40,702 nt of DNA, taken from contig CAZIAZ010000027.1 of assembly GCA_964536835.1 (NCBI GenBank), forward strand, positions 1 to 40,702, given 5' to 3'. Numbering within the stretch: position 1 is the first letter of the stretch; the number at the start of each line of letters is the position of its first letter. This DNA is from DAONFI01 sp035403485. Lineage in GTDB: Bacteria; Planctomycetota; Phycisphaerae; SM23-33. Below are positions 32,253 through 40,701 of the stretch, piece by piece. Position numbers and translations under genes: made by a program. Under the pieces are notes generated by a model. That model was not told the origin of the DNA. It ran no database searches and saw only the letters and a list, made by a program, of their open reading frames with translations.

Positions 32253-34129
32253 TGCCAAAGATATCCCAACTATCGCAGCACCTTGTAAATAAGATAGCAG
32301 CCGGCGAAGTCATAGAACGGCCGGCTAGCGTCATCAAGGAACTCGTCGAAAACGCAATCGACGCCGGTGCTACGCGCATCGACATCGCCATAGAGGACGG
32401 CGGCAAAAAGCTCATCCAGGTAACCGACGACGGCGGCGGCATGGAACGAGACGACGCCGCTCTTGCCTTCGCCCCGCACGCCACCAGCAAACTGCGTGAC
32501 GAGGACGGCCTGTTCAACATCTGTACGATGGGTTTTCGCGGCGAGGCGCTAGCCAGCATAGCGAGCATTTCGCACGCTCACATCCGCACGCGACGGCGCA
32601 AAGACGCAAACGGCTGGGAGATTTCAGCCAGCGGTGAGAATATAACCGCCGTCACGCCATGTCCGGCGGCGGCTGGCACGACAATAACGGTGCGTGACCT
32701 GTTCTTCAATACGCCGGCACGCCGTAAATTTCTGAAAACCGCCTCCACCGAATTCGGCCATATAACCGAGCAGGTTGCGCGGCTGTCGCTGCCGCATCCG
32801 CAAATATCATTCACCGTTCGTCATAACGGACGTGAAACCGTAAATCTGCCAGCCTGCCAGTCCACCCTGCAACGCATAACAGACCTCTTCACGCCCGACA
32901 CGGCAGAAAACCTCATCCCCATCCCACAACGAAACGCCATAACTACCATCAACGGGTTAATCGGCACGCCGGCGGCTGCACGCAACAGTACCAAATGGCA
33001 GTACGTATTCCTGAATGGGCGATATATTCGCGACAGGCTGATAAGCCACGCAATAAAAGAAGCTTACCGCGGCAGAATTATGCCGGCCAAGTGCCCCGTG
33101 GCGTTCATATTCATCAATATCGACCCTCACGAAGTGGATGTAAACGTCCATCCGACAAAAATCGAAGTGCGATTCCGCAACTCCAACGGCGTATACGGCG
33201 ACGTACTGGCTGCGTTAAAGGAAACGCTCAGCCACTCAAATCTCGCGCCTGACATGCAAACACAAAATTTCTTCGACAGCCCTGAAGAGTCCGTCAAACC
33301 GCAAAAATCCCCGCAAACCGGAAACACCGAGGCCTCCCTGCGCGACGCATTAGCCGATTTTTTCAAAAACGCTCCAGCCCCCCAACCACGATTGAATTTA
33401 CCGGCTGGCGAACCGCGGCAACATGAGTACCGTCATTCACAGCCAATCGAACATCGGCCGCCGCAGGATTTCAACGGACAGCCGCATACGACTAAGGCTA
33501 TACCGTCCTCCGAACCCGATGAAAAAGATTATGACTCATCCGCCGCACCTGTGACCCATCGGCCACTGCTGCAGATTCACAATACCTATATAGTATCGCA
33601 GACGCCCGACGGGCTGAGCATCGTAGACCAGCATGCCCTGCATGAACGGATAAATTACAATGAACTAAAACGACGGCTGGCAGAGGGCAACCTCACGAGG
33701 CAGCAAATGCTGATTCCCCAGACTATAGACGTCACGCCGGCTGAAGCGGCCCTGCTGGAAGACGCCAGCGAACTGCTGACAAAACTGGGATTCGAAATCG
33801 AACCTTTCGGGCCTGGCACTTACGCCATTCAGCAATATCCGACGCTATTGGCACAGCGCGGCGTACGAATGACGGATTTTTTAAGGGAATTAATCGACAC
33901 CCTGCGCGATGATGAAACTGCGAACGCCGAGCGTATGCTGGAAAAAATCCTGGCCATGATGGCCTGCAAAGCATCCATAAAAGCCGGCGACCCGCTCAGC
34001 CAAGACGAAATGCAAAAACTGCTTGAACGCGCGGAAGGCATCGACAAAGCCAACGCCTGTCCCCACGGCCGGCCTACCACGCTGAACATATCCCTCAAAG
34101 AACTTGAAAAATCATTTAAACGTATCTGA
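32252..34129 (+). CDS. mutL: DNA mismatch repair protein MutL
   Basis: A 625-residue mismatch repair ATPase. The N-terminal GHKL ATPase shows N-K-I-A-A-G-E-V, E-L-V-E-N-A-I-D-A-G, D-D-G-G-G-M and G-F-R-G-E-A-L. The linker (about 340-430) is Pro/Gln-rich. The C-terminal endonuclease domain has D-Q-H-A-L-H-E (459-465), A-C-K-A-S-I-K-A-G and C-P-H-G-R-P-T, so it is of the MutH-independent type. In the metal motif D-Q-H-A-x2-E-x4-E the second Glu is Asn, with a Glu one residue later. MutS is not in the window. The last residues are encoded by a direct repeat shared with the convergent gene. Confidence 0.95.
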   Translation: MPKISQLSQHLVNKIAAGEVIERPASVIKELVENAIDAGATRIDIAIEDGGKKLIQVTDDGGGMERDDAALAFAPHATSKLRDEDGLFNICTMGFRGEALASIASISHAHIRTRRRKDANGWEISASGENITAVTPCPAAAGTTITVRDLFFNTPARRKFLKTASTEFGHITEQVARLSLPHPQISFTVRHNGRETVNLPACQSTLQRITDLFTPDTAENLIPIPQRNAITTINGLIGTPAAARNSTKWQYVFLNGRYIRDRLISHAIKEAYRGRIMPAKCPVAFIFINIDPHEVDVNVHPTKIEVRFRNSNGVYGDVLAALKETLSHSNLAPDMQTQNFFDSPEESVKPQKSPQTGNTEASLRDALADFFKNAPAPQPRLNLPAGEPRQHEYRHSQPIEHRPPQDFNGQPHTTKAIPSSEPDEKDYDSSAAPVTHRPLLQIHNTYIVSQTPDGLSIVDQHALHERINYNELKRRLAEGNLTRQQMLIPQTIDVTPAEAALLEDASELLTKLGFEIEPFGPGTYAIQQYPTLLAQRGVRMTDFLRELIDTLRDDETANAERMLEKILAMMACKASIKAGDPLSQDEMQKLLERAEGIDKANACPHGRPTTLNISLKELEKSFKRI

Positions 34130-34207
34130 TATCACTACAGCATGACAACCATGCTCGCAAGATACGAAACTGCCAAAATTTATAAAAAATCATTTAAACG
34201 TATCTGA
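34107..34207. repeat. 23-bp exact direct repeat at the ends of mutL and the M20 gene
   Basis: The same 23 bp (core ATCATTTAAACGTATCTGA) occurs at 34107-34129 and 34185-34207, offset 78 bp. The first copy encodes the last residues and stop of MutL on the plus strand; the second encodes, on the minus strand, the final S-D-T-F-K and stop of the M20 peptidase. Two unrelated gene ends therefore share one sequence, best explained by a local tandem duplication. Confidence 0.8.
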
Positions 34208-35557
34208 GCCGAGAAAACGGCAGACCATCTCTGCGCCACGGTCAAAAAAGTCCAGTCTGAACCGTTCATTGGGTGAATGAATCCTGTCGTCAGGCAGGCC
34301 GAGATTCATGAAGAAAACATTTCCGCCGGCCAGCTCCGACAACACGGAAGTTATCGGCACAGACCCGCCTGAGCCGACGAACACCGGCGCTTTCCCGAAA
34401 ACTTTTTCCATAGCCGCCGCCGCACGCCGTACCAGCGGCGTATCCGTCGGAAAAATCACAGCCTTCGATTTGGCCAACGTCACAAATTCACACTTTATGC
34501 CAGCCGGCACACGGGCAAAAATGAATTCACGCAAAAGAGACTCTATTCTGTCGGGCTCCTGGTCAGCCACCAGCCGCGTGGAAATTTTTACCGACGCCTT
34601 CGCAGGTATAATCGTCTTTGACCCACTGCCGGTATGGCCGCCGACAATGCCGTTGCAGTCCAGCGTCGGCCTTGCCCACATCCGCACAATCGGCTCAAGG
34701 CCGGCCTCGCCGCCGGCGAAGGAATTTAAGCCTACAACCTTCGCGCAAGCCGGCTCATCAAACGAAAGTTTTTCCCATTTTTTCAGCTGTTCCTGCGGAA
34801 CATCCTGCACATCGTCATAAAATCCTGGAATCGCAATCCTGCCTGAAGCGTCATGAAACGACGCAATCAGTGCCGCGAGTTCGTTTATCGGGTTCACCAC
34901 CAAGCCGCCGTACATACCGCTATGCACATCACTAGCCGGCCCCCTGAAAATGATTTCATACGCACAAAGGCCCCTGAGCATATTCGTCATGGACGGCACA
35001 CCGTCGGCATACCAGGCCATATCACTGGCGACAACGGCATCTGCGCGGAGCAGTTGGCGATTTTTCAGAACCACTTCAGCCATGCCCGGCGAGCCAATTT
35101 CCTCTCCGCCTTCCAGCAGAACCTTGACATTCATGGACAGTTCGCCGGCTGCAATAAGCGTCTCAAGTCCGCGCAGCCATGTCATTATCTGGCCTTTGTT
35201 GTCGGAAGCGCCGCGGGCATAAATGTAATCGTCGATTATTTGCGGGTCGAACGGAGGGGTTTCCCATTCGTCGAGCGGGTCAGCCGGCTGTACGTCATAA
35301 TGGCCGTAAAACAGAATCGTCGGCACATCCGCCGATACCGTCTTTTCGGCATAAACGCAAGGCTGGCAGTCTCCGGCAAGAATTCGTCCCCCGTCAAAGC
35401 CGATTCGCTCAAGCAAATCGGCCAACCATTCGGCACATGGAACGCAATCTTTCCTGTTTCCGCACTCTGCGATGGACTGAAACTTCAGAAACGTTATAAG
35501 TTCATCCAGAAATCTTCCGCGTCCTGAAGCCAGCCGTTCAAGCACAGCATCTCTCAT
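34190..35557 (-). CDS. M20-family dipeptidase/zinc peptidase
   Basis: A 455-residue cytoplasmic metallopeptidase of the M20 family (ArgE/DapE/carnosinase type). Metal ligands: His in Y-G-H-Y-D-V-Q-P, Asp in R-G-A-S-D-N-K-G, Glu-Glu in E-G-G-E-E-I-G-S, Asp in V-A-S-D-M and His near the end in D-R-I-H-S-P-N-E. The lid domain lies in the middle (about 210-325). Probably cleaves dipeptides. I chose ATG at 35557; the alternative TTG adds five residues. It sits 11 bp after the upstream hydrolase and is co-directional with it. Confidence 0.9.
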   Translation of the reverse strand: MRDAVLERLASGRGRFLDELITFLKFQSIAECGNRKDCVPCAEWLADLLERIGFDGGRILAGDCQPCVYAEKTVSADVPTILFYGHYDVQPADPLDEWETPPFDPQIIDDYIYARGASDNKGQIMTWLRGLETLIAAGELSMNVKVLLEGGEEIGSPGMAEVVLKNRQLLRADAVVASDMAWYADGVPSMTNMLRGLCAYEIIFRGPASDVHSGMYGGLVVNPINELAALIASFHDASGRIAIPGFYDDVQDVPQEQLKKWEKLSFDEPACAKVVGLNSFAGGEAGLEPIVRMWARPTLDCNGIVGGHTGSGSKTIIPAKASVKISTRLVADQEPDRIESLLREFIFARVPAGIKCEFVTLAKSKAVIFPTDTPLVRRAAAAMEKVFGKAPVFVGSGGSVPITSVLSELAGGNVFFMNLGLPDDRIHSPNERFRLDFFDRGAEMVCRFLGSDTFK

Positions 35558-35568
35558 GATATCTACTC

Positions 35569-36429
35569 TCAATACGCCGGCGGCCGCGGGCCGCCCAACC
35601 TGTCCGTATCATCAGTTCTGCTACCGGTTGACGGCGACATGCGGGTCGGAGTATTTCTGTTGCCATTCGGCGTTATCTGGTTGGCAGTGCCAGCCGGCGT
35701 CCGCCAGTGTTTTCGGAAAAATTCCATCGCTATTTCAGGATGACGATCATGGCCGGCGCCAGGAATTATTTCGGTCTTTACGGAAAAGCCCTTTTCGCGG
35801 AGATATTTGATGGCGTTTTCTGACTGAACTATAATCGGCGCAGGGTCATATTCGCCATAATAGATGAGGAACGGTACAGTCGTGGCATCGGCAGGATACC
35901 AGCCGTCGACGTTGTTACGGTTAAAATTGCAGTTCTGCGGCACTATGACGCTGAAAATCTCCGGATGACGCAGTCCGACCCAGTATGCCGGAAATCCGCC
36001 GCCGGAAAAACCCGTTATCATTATATTGTTACGGTCTATGTTGTACTGATACGACAGCGTAGAAAGTATGCTAAGTATGTTCCGCTCGTTTTCCAGCATC
36101 GCCAGTACAGGCCCGTCACCCAATACGCCGTCCGTACCCTGCATGGTCGGGCATATGATTATGCATCCGTATCTTTCGCCATAATATTTCCAGGTACGAA
36201 TGTGATGCTCGGCGACGTCGAACGGCGGCGTGCCATGGCAACTCACTATAACTTTCATGGGCTTATTGTGATGATACTTTTCCGGAATGTAAAGATAGCA
36301 TTCCGTCTTCGTGACAGGGTCTTTCCAATACCACGGATCTTCTGGCGTCGGAGGAGTAGGCGGCACGGGACAACCGGATATCGCAAGGAATGCCGGAAAC
36401 ATCAACATGTACATGACATATTTTTTCAT
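35569..36429 (-). CDS. Lipoprotein alpha/beta hydrolase, second paralogue
   Basis: A 286-residue lipoprotein hydrolase. Signal sequence and lipobox I-S-G-C, then a Pro/Thr linker. The core has C-H-G-T-P-P-F-D-V-A, the nucleophile in G-F-S-G-G-G-F, Asp in Y-G-E-Y-D-P and His in G-A-G-H-D. H-G-T-P-P-[WF]-D-V-A is shared word for word in style with the hydrolase at 23443, so they are paralogues. The last 40 residues are a Pro/Thr/Asn-rich low-complexity tail. A good ribosome site (AAGGA, 6-7 nt before ATG) is present. Substrate unknown; esterase or depolymerase by fold. Confidence 0.82.
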   Translation of the reverse strand: MKKYVMYMLMFPAFLAISGCPVPPTPPTPEDPWYWKDPVTKTECYLYIPEKYHHNKPMKVIVSCHGTPPFDVAEHHIRTWKYYGERYGCIIICPTMQGTDGVLGDGPVLAMLENERNILSILSTLSYQYNIDRNNIMITGFSGGGFPAYWVGLRHPEIFSVIVPQNCNFNRNNVDGWYPADATTVPFLIYYGEYDPAPIIVQSENAIKYLREKGFSVKTEIIPGAGHDRHPEIAMEFFRKHWRTPAGTANQITPNGNRNTPTRMSPSTGSRTDDTDRLGGPRPPAY

Positions 36430-36842
36430 AAATTTTCCTTCACTGCGGAATCAAAAAAATCTGTCACCATCATATAAATTCCAGCCCTCAAGTGGAAGAT
36501 GAATTTATCATTCCGTCACAAACTTTAATGTCCAGGGCCGTTTCAAGTAAAAATTTTTCGGCGTTTTAAAAAAATTTTTCAGGCCGTCAACAGCCGTCAA
36601 ACGCCGGCCAGAACGCCGTTTCCGGCCTTGGCGGCGAAAAATAACATATTCGTTTCAGTTTATATATAAAGAACCGACAGCATTTAATCCGCATAAACAT
36701 TGACCAAAATAGCCGTACATGAAGATTGCATGAAAAAGACGCAAATTTTTCTTAAACTTTCACAACAAAAATAGCCGAAATTATACTATGGCGATACAAT
36801 AACAGCCGCGATTCATTATCGGGTTTTCATAAAACTTAACAC
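36430..36842. other. Divergent AT-rich gap before the histone-like gene
   Basis: About 410 bp without a gene. It holds several A/T-tracts (36548-36580), a GC-rich palindromic patch (36600-36640) with CCGG arms, and the upstream region of both flanking divergent genes. No convincing promoter was seen for the leftward lipoprotein gene. No RNA gene recognised. Confidence 0.5.
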
Positions 36843-36871
36843 TTGTAAGTCGTTAAAAATAGAATTATAAC
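36843..36871 (+). promoter_or_regulatory. Promoter of the histone-like gene
   Basis: TTGTAA (36843-36848, 4 of 6) and TATAAC (36866-36871, 5 of 6) are separated by exactly 17 bp. Predicted start about 36878, giving a leader of about 55 nt. Confidence 0.6.
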
Positions 36872-36881
36872 AGGGCAAGTA

Positions 36882-36911
36882 GGTTGTCTTGTTAAATGGA
36901 TTTTTACAACC
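36882..36911 (+). promoter_or_regulatory. Leader stem-loop of the histone-like gene
   Basis: GGTTGT (36882-36887) pairs with ACAACC (36906-36911) around an 18-nt AT-rich loop, ending 7 nt before the AAGGAG ribosome site. It could affect message stability or translation. Confidence 0.4.
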
Positions 36912-36932
36912 GTTATTTAAGGAGTCCGAAGA

Positions 36933-37079
36933 ATGGCTAAGAAAGTAGCAAAGAAAGCTGCGGCCAAGAAGGTCGCAAAGAAGGCCGCGAAAAAAGTCGC
37001 GAAGAAAGCCGTGAAAAAGGCCGCGAAGAAGGCCGCCCCGAAAAAAGCTGCAAAAAAGAAAGTCGCCAAGAAGAAATAA
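36933..37079 (+). CDS. Histone H1-like Lys/Ala-rich DNA-binding protein, 48 residues
   Basis: A 48-residue protein made almost only of Lys, Ala and Val with one Pro, in the repeating A-K-K-[VA]-A-K-K style of histone H1 C-terminal tails. It also resembles the Lys/Ala tails of bacterial HU and AlgP. It would bind DNA by charge and perhaps compact the nucleoid. It was too short for the supplied frame list, but it is well supported: AAGGAG 8 nt before the ATG, a promoter 62 bp upstream and a perfect terminator 22 bp after the stop. There is no folded domain; the whole protein is the tail. RNA binding is an alternative. Confidence 0.88.
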   Translation: MAKKVAKKAAAKKVAKKAAKKVAKKAVKKAAKKAAPKKAAKKKVAKKK

Positions 37080-37101
37080 GTTTTCGAAGGCGTCTTACCT
37101 G

Positions 37102-37140
37102 ACGGCGGATATCGGCAAATGTCGATATCCGCCGTTTTTT
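37102..37140 (+). terminator. Strong intrinsic terminator after the histone-like gene
   Basis: A perfect 13-bp stem, ACGGCGGATATCG (37102-37114) with CGATATCCGCCGT (37123-37135), an 8-nt loop, then six T. It makes the histone-like gene a single-gene transcript, isolated from the fusion gene 40 bp on. Confidence 0.95.
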
Positions 37141-37179
37141 ATTTCACAGTCAAACCGCCGTTTCACTATAATATTTTTC

Positions 37180-38298
37180 ATGAACACCCAGGTAATAAAA
37201 GCATCGGCCGATGACATGGCCGCAGCAAAAGACGCAGCGGCAAAGGCAGCCAACGCCGTCGCCGAAGGCAAACTGGTCGGCTTTGCCACCGAAACGGTCT
37301 ACGGCATCGCCGCCCTCGCCAACAATCCAGACACCATGGCTCGTCTGCGAGAACTTAAAAACAGGCCGTCAAATCCGTTCAGCGTACACATCGGCTCGCC
37401 GTCAAAGGCATTTGACTTCATATCTTCAGAAAATTTCCCGATACGCGGCCGCTGGCTGATGCAGAAAACATGGCCCGGCCCTGTTACGCTTCTGCTGCCC
37501 ACGGGTGGCCGTTTTGCCGATAAAAAACTTTCGTCGCTGCACGCCACGCTTACGAAAAATGATATTCTTGGCCTCCGATGCCCCTCCGAGCCTGTGGCCA
37601 TGATGATGCTTGAAATGACGCCCGGCGTAGTCGTCGCCCCAAGTGCAAACCTGGCGGGCAATCCCAGCCCGAAAAACGCCGACGACGTTCTTCGCGACCT
37701 TGACGGCAGAATAGATATACTGCTCGACACCGGCCCAACGCAGTACGGCAAAGACAGTACAATAGTGCTGTTCAGCGGCGAAGATTATGAAATCTGTCGC
37801 GAGGGCGTCTTTGACCGGCGGATGATTTCATCCGTAGCCGGCAGGAAAATATTGTTCGTGTGTACGGGCAATACCTGTCGCAGCCCGATGGCAGCCGGCA
37901 TTGCACGTGCAGTTCTGGCTGAAAAATTCAACTGTCAGCCGCAAGAACTTGAAAACAAAGGCATTGAAATATGTTCCGCCGGCATTCACGCATGGGAAGG
38001 CGGGCCAGCCACCGAGCAGGCGGTCAACGTGGCGGAATATCACGGCGGAGATATTTCCTCGCATAAAAGTAGAAAAATTTCGGAGGACATGTTAAAATCA
38101 ACAGATGTGGTGTTCTGCATGACTGCCGGCCATCTTGAGCTGGCTCAGACGCTCGCACGCGGCATGAATTGCAGGGTGATGCTTTTGGACGATTGCGACG
38201 TGCGGGATCCCATCGGCGGCGGCGAAGAGGCTTATCGACAGGCTGCCTGCCAGATAGAAAAAGCTATAAGAAACCGTCTAATTCAGGGTTATTTATAA
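37180..38298 (+). CDS. TsaC/YrdC domain fused to a low-molecular-weight (YwlE-like) phosphatase
   Basis: A 372-residue fusion. Residues about 20-205 are a TsaC/Sua5/YrdC domain, making threonylcarbamoyl-AMP for tRNA t6A; the K-N-R-P-S motif and P-S-A-N-L block are visible. From about 222 comes a low-molecular-weight phosphatase: P-loop V-C-T-G-N-T-C-R-S with nucleophile Cys228 and Arg234, and the acid in D-V-R-D-P-I-G-G-G. Position 232 is Thr, as in the protein-arginine phosphatase YwlE, where tyrosine phosphatases have Ile. In Bacillus subtilis ywlC, ywlE and rpiB are near neighbours, and rpiB follows directly here, so the fusion reflects an old gene cluster. Two separate chains by cleavage cannot be excluded. 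Confidence 0.9.
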   Translation: MNTQVIKASADDMAAAKDAAAKAANAVAEGKLVGFATETVYGIAALANNPDTMARLRELKNRPSNPFSVHIGSPSKAFDFISSENFPIRGRWLMQKTWPGPVTLLLPTGGRFADKKLSSLHATLTKNDILGLRCPSEPVAMMMLEMTPGVVVAPSANLAGNPSPKNADDVLRDLDGRIDILLDTGPTQYGKDSTIVLFSGEDYEICREGVFDRRMISSVAGRKILFVCTGNTCRSPMAAGIARAVLAEKFNCQPQELENKGIEICSAGIHAWEGGPATEQAVNVAEYHGGDISSHKSRKISEDMLKSTDVVFCMTAGHLELAQTLARGMNCRVMLLDDCDVRDPIGGGEEAYRQAACQIEKAIRNRLIQGYL

Positions 38299-38314
38299 AT
38301 TGCAGGAAGTGAAA

Positions 38315-38794
38315 ATGAAAATCGCAGTCGGTTCGGACCACAGAGGCCACGGCGCCAAGGAAAAAATAATGGTGCTGCTTGGCGAGCTTGGACATGAAGT
38401 GCAGGACGTAGGCACACACAACAAGAAAAGCTGCGACTATCCCGACTCGGCATACGCCGCCGCCATGTCGGTATCGAAAGGCGAAAGCGACTGCGGCATA
38501 CTTATCTGCGGCAGCGGCATAGGGGTGAGCATATGCGCCAACAAGGTCAAAGGCATTCGAGCCGCGCTCTGTCATGACGAACTTACGGCAGAATTGGCTA
38601 AACGGCATAATCAGGCGAACATACTCTGCCTGGCCAGCGACGTATTGGGCGACGAGATAATTCGCAGAATAGTCACATGCTGGCTGAATACTGAGGCGGA
38701 AAACTCTCCCAGGCATATACGGCGAATTCAAAAAATCACAATGATAGAACAGGGCGTAGACCCCAGAGAATACCAGACCCAGCAGGAAGAATAA
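38315..38794 (+). CDS. rpiB: Ribose-5-phosphate isomerase B
   Basis: A 159-residue enzyme interconverting ribose-5-phosphate and ribulose-5-phosphate (pentose phosphate pathway). Motifs: G-S-D-H-R-G at the start, the catalytic Cys in C-G-S-G-I-G, A-N-K and A-L-C-H-D, with R-H-N-x-A-N near 120. I chose the ATG at 38315 with AGGAAG 6 nt upstream; the frame's earlier codon is TTG. It follows the fusion gene by 16 bp. The last residues are a polar tail longer than in E. coli. LacA/LacB-type isomerases share this fold, but there is no lac cluster here. Confidence 0.93.
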   Translation: MKIAVGSDHRGHGAKEKIMVLLGELGHEVQDVGTHNKKSCDYPDSAYAAAMSVSKGESDCGILICGSGIGVSICANKVKGIRAALCHDELTAELAKRHNQANILCLASDVLGDEIIRRIVTCWLNTEAENSPRHIRRIQKITMIEQGVDPREYQTQQEE

Positions 38795-38825
38795 GCAAAG
38801 TGCATCTGCCAGCCGGTTGGTCTAT

Positions 38826-40022
38826 TCACTCGTCGCTTTCGTCGCGATGATTTTTTAAGATATTTCCGCCTCTTCTGAGCACATCTGAGCCGAATTTATC
38901 GGCGATATCGTCGATAACCGAATCAAGCCGCCTTTTTTTCTGTTCCTCCGCTTCGCCGAAAAGCGACATCTGCCGCCCCTGCCTGTGCCTCAGATTGCTC
39001 AGTGTCGCCCCTATCAGCCGCAGCGGCTTAAAACCGTCGTCACACCATCTGTCAAAAATATCGTTCGCCAATTTCAGGAAGTCATCCGTAGTATCAGCCG
39101 GCACTTTTAGCGAAACCGACCGCGTTACCGTCACGAAATCTCCGTATCGCAGCTTCAGGGTAATGGTTTTTGCCAGCAGTTCATGTCGTCTCAGCCGCCT
39201 TGTTATCCGTTCCACATGATCGTTCAAGACGCGTCGCAATTCTACGACATCAGCCACGTCACTGGCGAATGTCTGTTCCTGGCCGATGCTTTTGGCCTGA
39301 TGGTCCGGTACGACAGGCCTATCGTCAAGGCCATTAGCCAACCGCCAGAAAAACTCGCCGCCGTCGCCAAACCATTCAGCGACATCTTTCTGCGACAGCA
39401 TTCGCAGTTGGCCTATCGTTTTGAGGTTGTACCGCTCGAAAGTTTTAAGCGTTGACGGGCCAACGCCCCAGAGTTTAGTCAAAGGCAGAGAATCTATAAC
39501 CGACTGATATGTTTGAGGCCTAAGTACGACAAAGCCGTCCGGCTTGTCCAAATCGCTCGCGAGCTTGGCCAGAAACTTGTTCGGCGCCACACCCACCGAT
39601 GCCACCAGGCCAAGTTCGTCGCGTATCGTCTGTTTTATGCGTCTGCCGATTTTCTCCCCGCCGCCGAACAGCCGTACACTGCCGGTCACGTCCAGAAACG
39701 CTTCGTCGCAGCTAAGCGGTTCAACCAGTGGCGTGAAACGCTCGAATATTTCAAAGACCTGGTCGCTAACTTGCGAATAACGGCTGCCGCGCACCGGCAG
39801 GACGACAGCCTGCGGGCACAGCCGTATCGCCGTAGCCATCGGCATTGCGGAATGACAGCCGAACGCGCGGGCTTCATAGCTTGCCGTACTGACTACGCCG
39901 CGTGACCTGGGCGAACCGCCGATAAGCAGCGGCCTGCCGCGAAGCTCCGGATTGTCGAGCTTTTCCACGGCTGCGAAAAACTCGTCCATGTCGACATGGA
40001 TTATCCGCCTGATGTCAGACAT
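38826..40022 (-). CDS. dinB: DNA polymerase IV
   Basis: A Y-family translesion polymerase of 398 residues. Palm residues: H-V-D-M-D-E-F-F near the start and S-C-D-E-A-F-L-D-V (both carry metal Asp/Glu). Fingers and thumb: Y-E-A-R-A-F-G and L-W-G-V-G-P-S-T. Little-finger domain about 240-345. A clamp-binding motif Q-M-S-L-F lies near the C-terminus. I chose the ATG at 40022, where the typical M-S-D-I-R-R-I-I-H begins; it overlaps the end of ychF by 8 bp, so the two are likely co-translated. Confidence 0.95.
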   Translation of the reverse strand: MSDIRRIIHVDMDEFFAAVEKLDNPELRGRPLLIGGSPRSRGVVSTASYEARAFGCHSAMPMATAIRLCPQAVVLPVRGSRYSQVSDQVFEIFERFTPLVEPLSCDEAFLDVTGSVRLFGGGEKIGRRIKQTIRDELGLVASVGVAPNKFLAKLASDLDKPDGFVVLRPQTYQSVIDSLPLTKLWGVGPSTLKTFERYNLKTIGQLRMLSQKDVAEWFGDGGEFFWRLANGLDDRPVVPDHQAKSIGQEQTFASDVADVVELRRVLNDHVERITRRLRRHELLAKTITLKLRYGDFVTVTRSVSLKVPADTTDDFLKLANDIFDRWCDDGFKPLRLIGATLSNLRHRQGRQMSLFGEAEEQKKRRLDSVIDDIADKFGSDVLRRGGNILKNHRDESDE

Positions 40023-40701
40023 TGAACCGGAAGTTGATGATGTCTCCGTCCTGAACGACATAGGTTTTGCCCTCAAGCCGCATTTTGCCGGCGGCTTTGA
40101 CGTCTTTCATGCTGCCGCCGGCGGCTTTGAAATCGTCAAAGGCGACTGTTTCGGCACGTATGAACCCGCGGGCGATGTCGGAGTGAATCTTGCCCGCAGC
40201 CTCGACAGCATCGTCGCCTTTGGCAATCGTCCAGGCGCGGCACTCGTCGTCACCGGCGGTCAGGAAGCTCACAAGGTTCATGCCCATGTAACACGCACGA
40301 ATGAACCTGTCGGCAACTGACGCACTCAAGCCGAGATCCTTCAAAAACTCGCCCCTGTCTTCAGCAGGAAGCTGGGCGATTTCCTGCTCAATCTGAGCGC
40401 TGAGCTTCAGCGAAGGCAAACCGGCTACCGGCTCTGATGAATCGTCGGCCGCCTGGTCTTCACTACAGTTAATGACAACCAGTGCCGGTTTTTGAGACAG
40501 AAAACCGAAACTGCGAACGAGCTTTTCTTCAGCATCGTTGGAAAAAACCTCGCTAATCGGCCGGTCGTTTTCAAGGGCGTCGCGCATGCGCTTCATCAGC
40601 TCAAGTTCGCGGAGTTGTTCGTCACGTTTCGGCGTGGGCTTTTTGGTCGAAACTTCCAGCTTTTCTATTCGCGTCGTAACCTGTTCCAGGTCGGCAAAGA
40701 G
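40015..40701 (-). CDS. ychF: Redox-regulated ATPase YchF, 5' part beyond the window
   Basis: The C-terminal 228 residues of the OBG-family ATPase YchF; the frame is open to the right edge. A coiled-coil stretch (E-Q-L-R-E-L-E-L-M-K) precedes the end of the ATPase core, and the TGS domain ends in R-L-E-G-K-T-Y-V-V-Q-D-G-D-I-I-N-F-R-F-N-V, the family's signature tail. The protein binds ribosomes and acts in translation and stress response. The gene runs leftward into dinB with an 8-bp overlap. N-terminal motifs (G1-G4) lie outside the window. Confidence 0.93.
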   Translation of the reverse strand, partial: LFADLEQVTTRIEKLEVSTKKPTPKRDEQLRELELMKRMRDALENDRPISEVFSNDAEEKLVRSFGFLSQKPALVVINCSEDQAADDSSEPVAGLPSLKLSAQIEQEIAQLPAEDRGEFLKDLGLSASVADRFIRACYMGMNLVSFLTAGDDECRAWTIAKGDDAVEAAGKIHSDIARGFIRAETVAFDDFKAAGGSMKDVKAAGKMRLEGKTYVVQDGDIINFRFNV

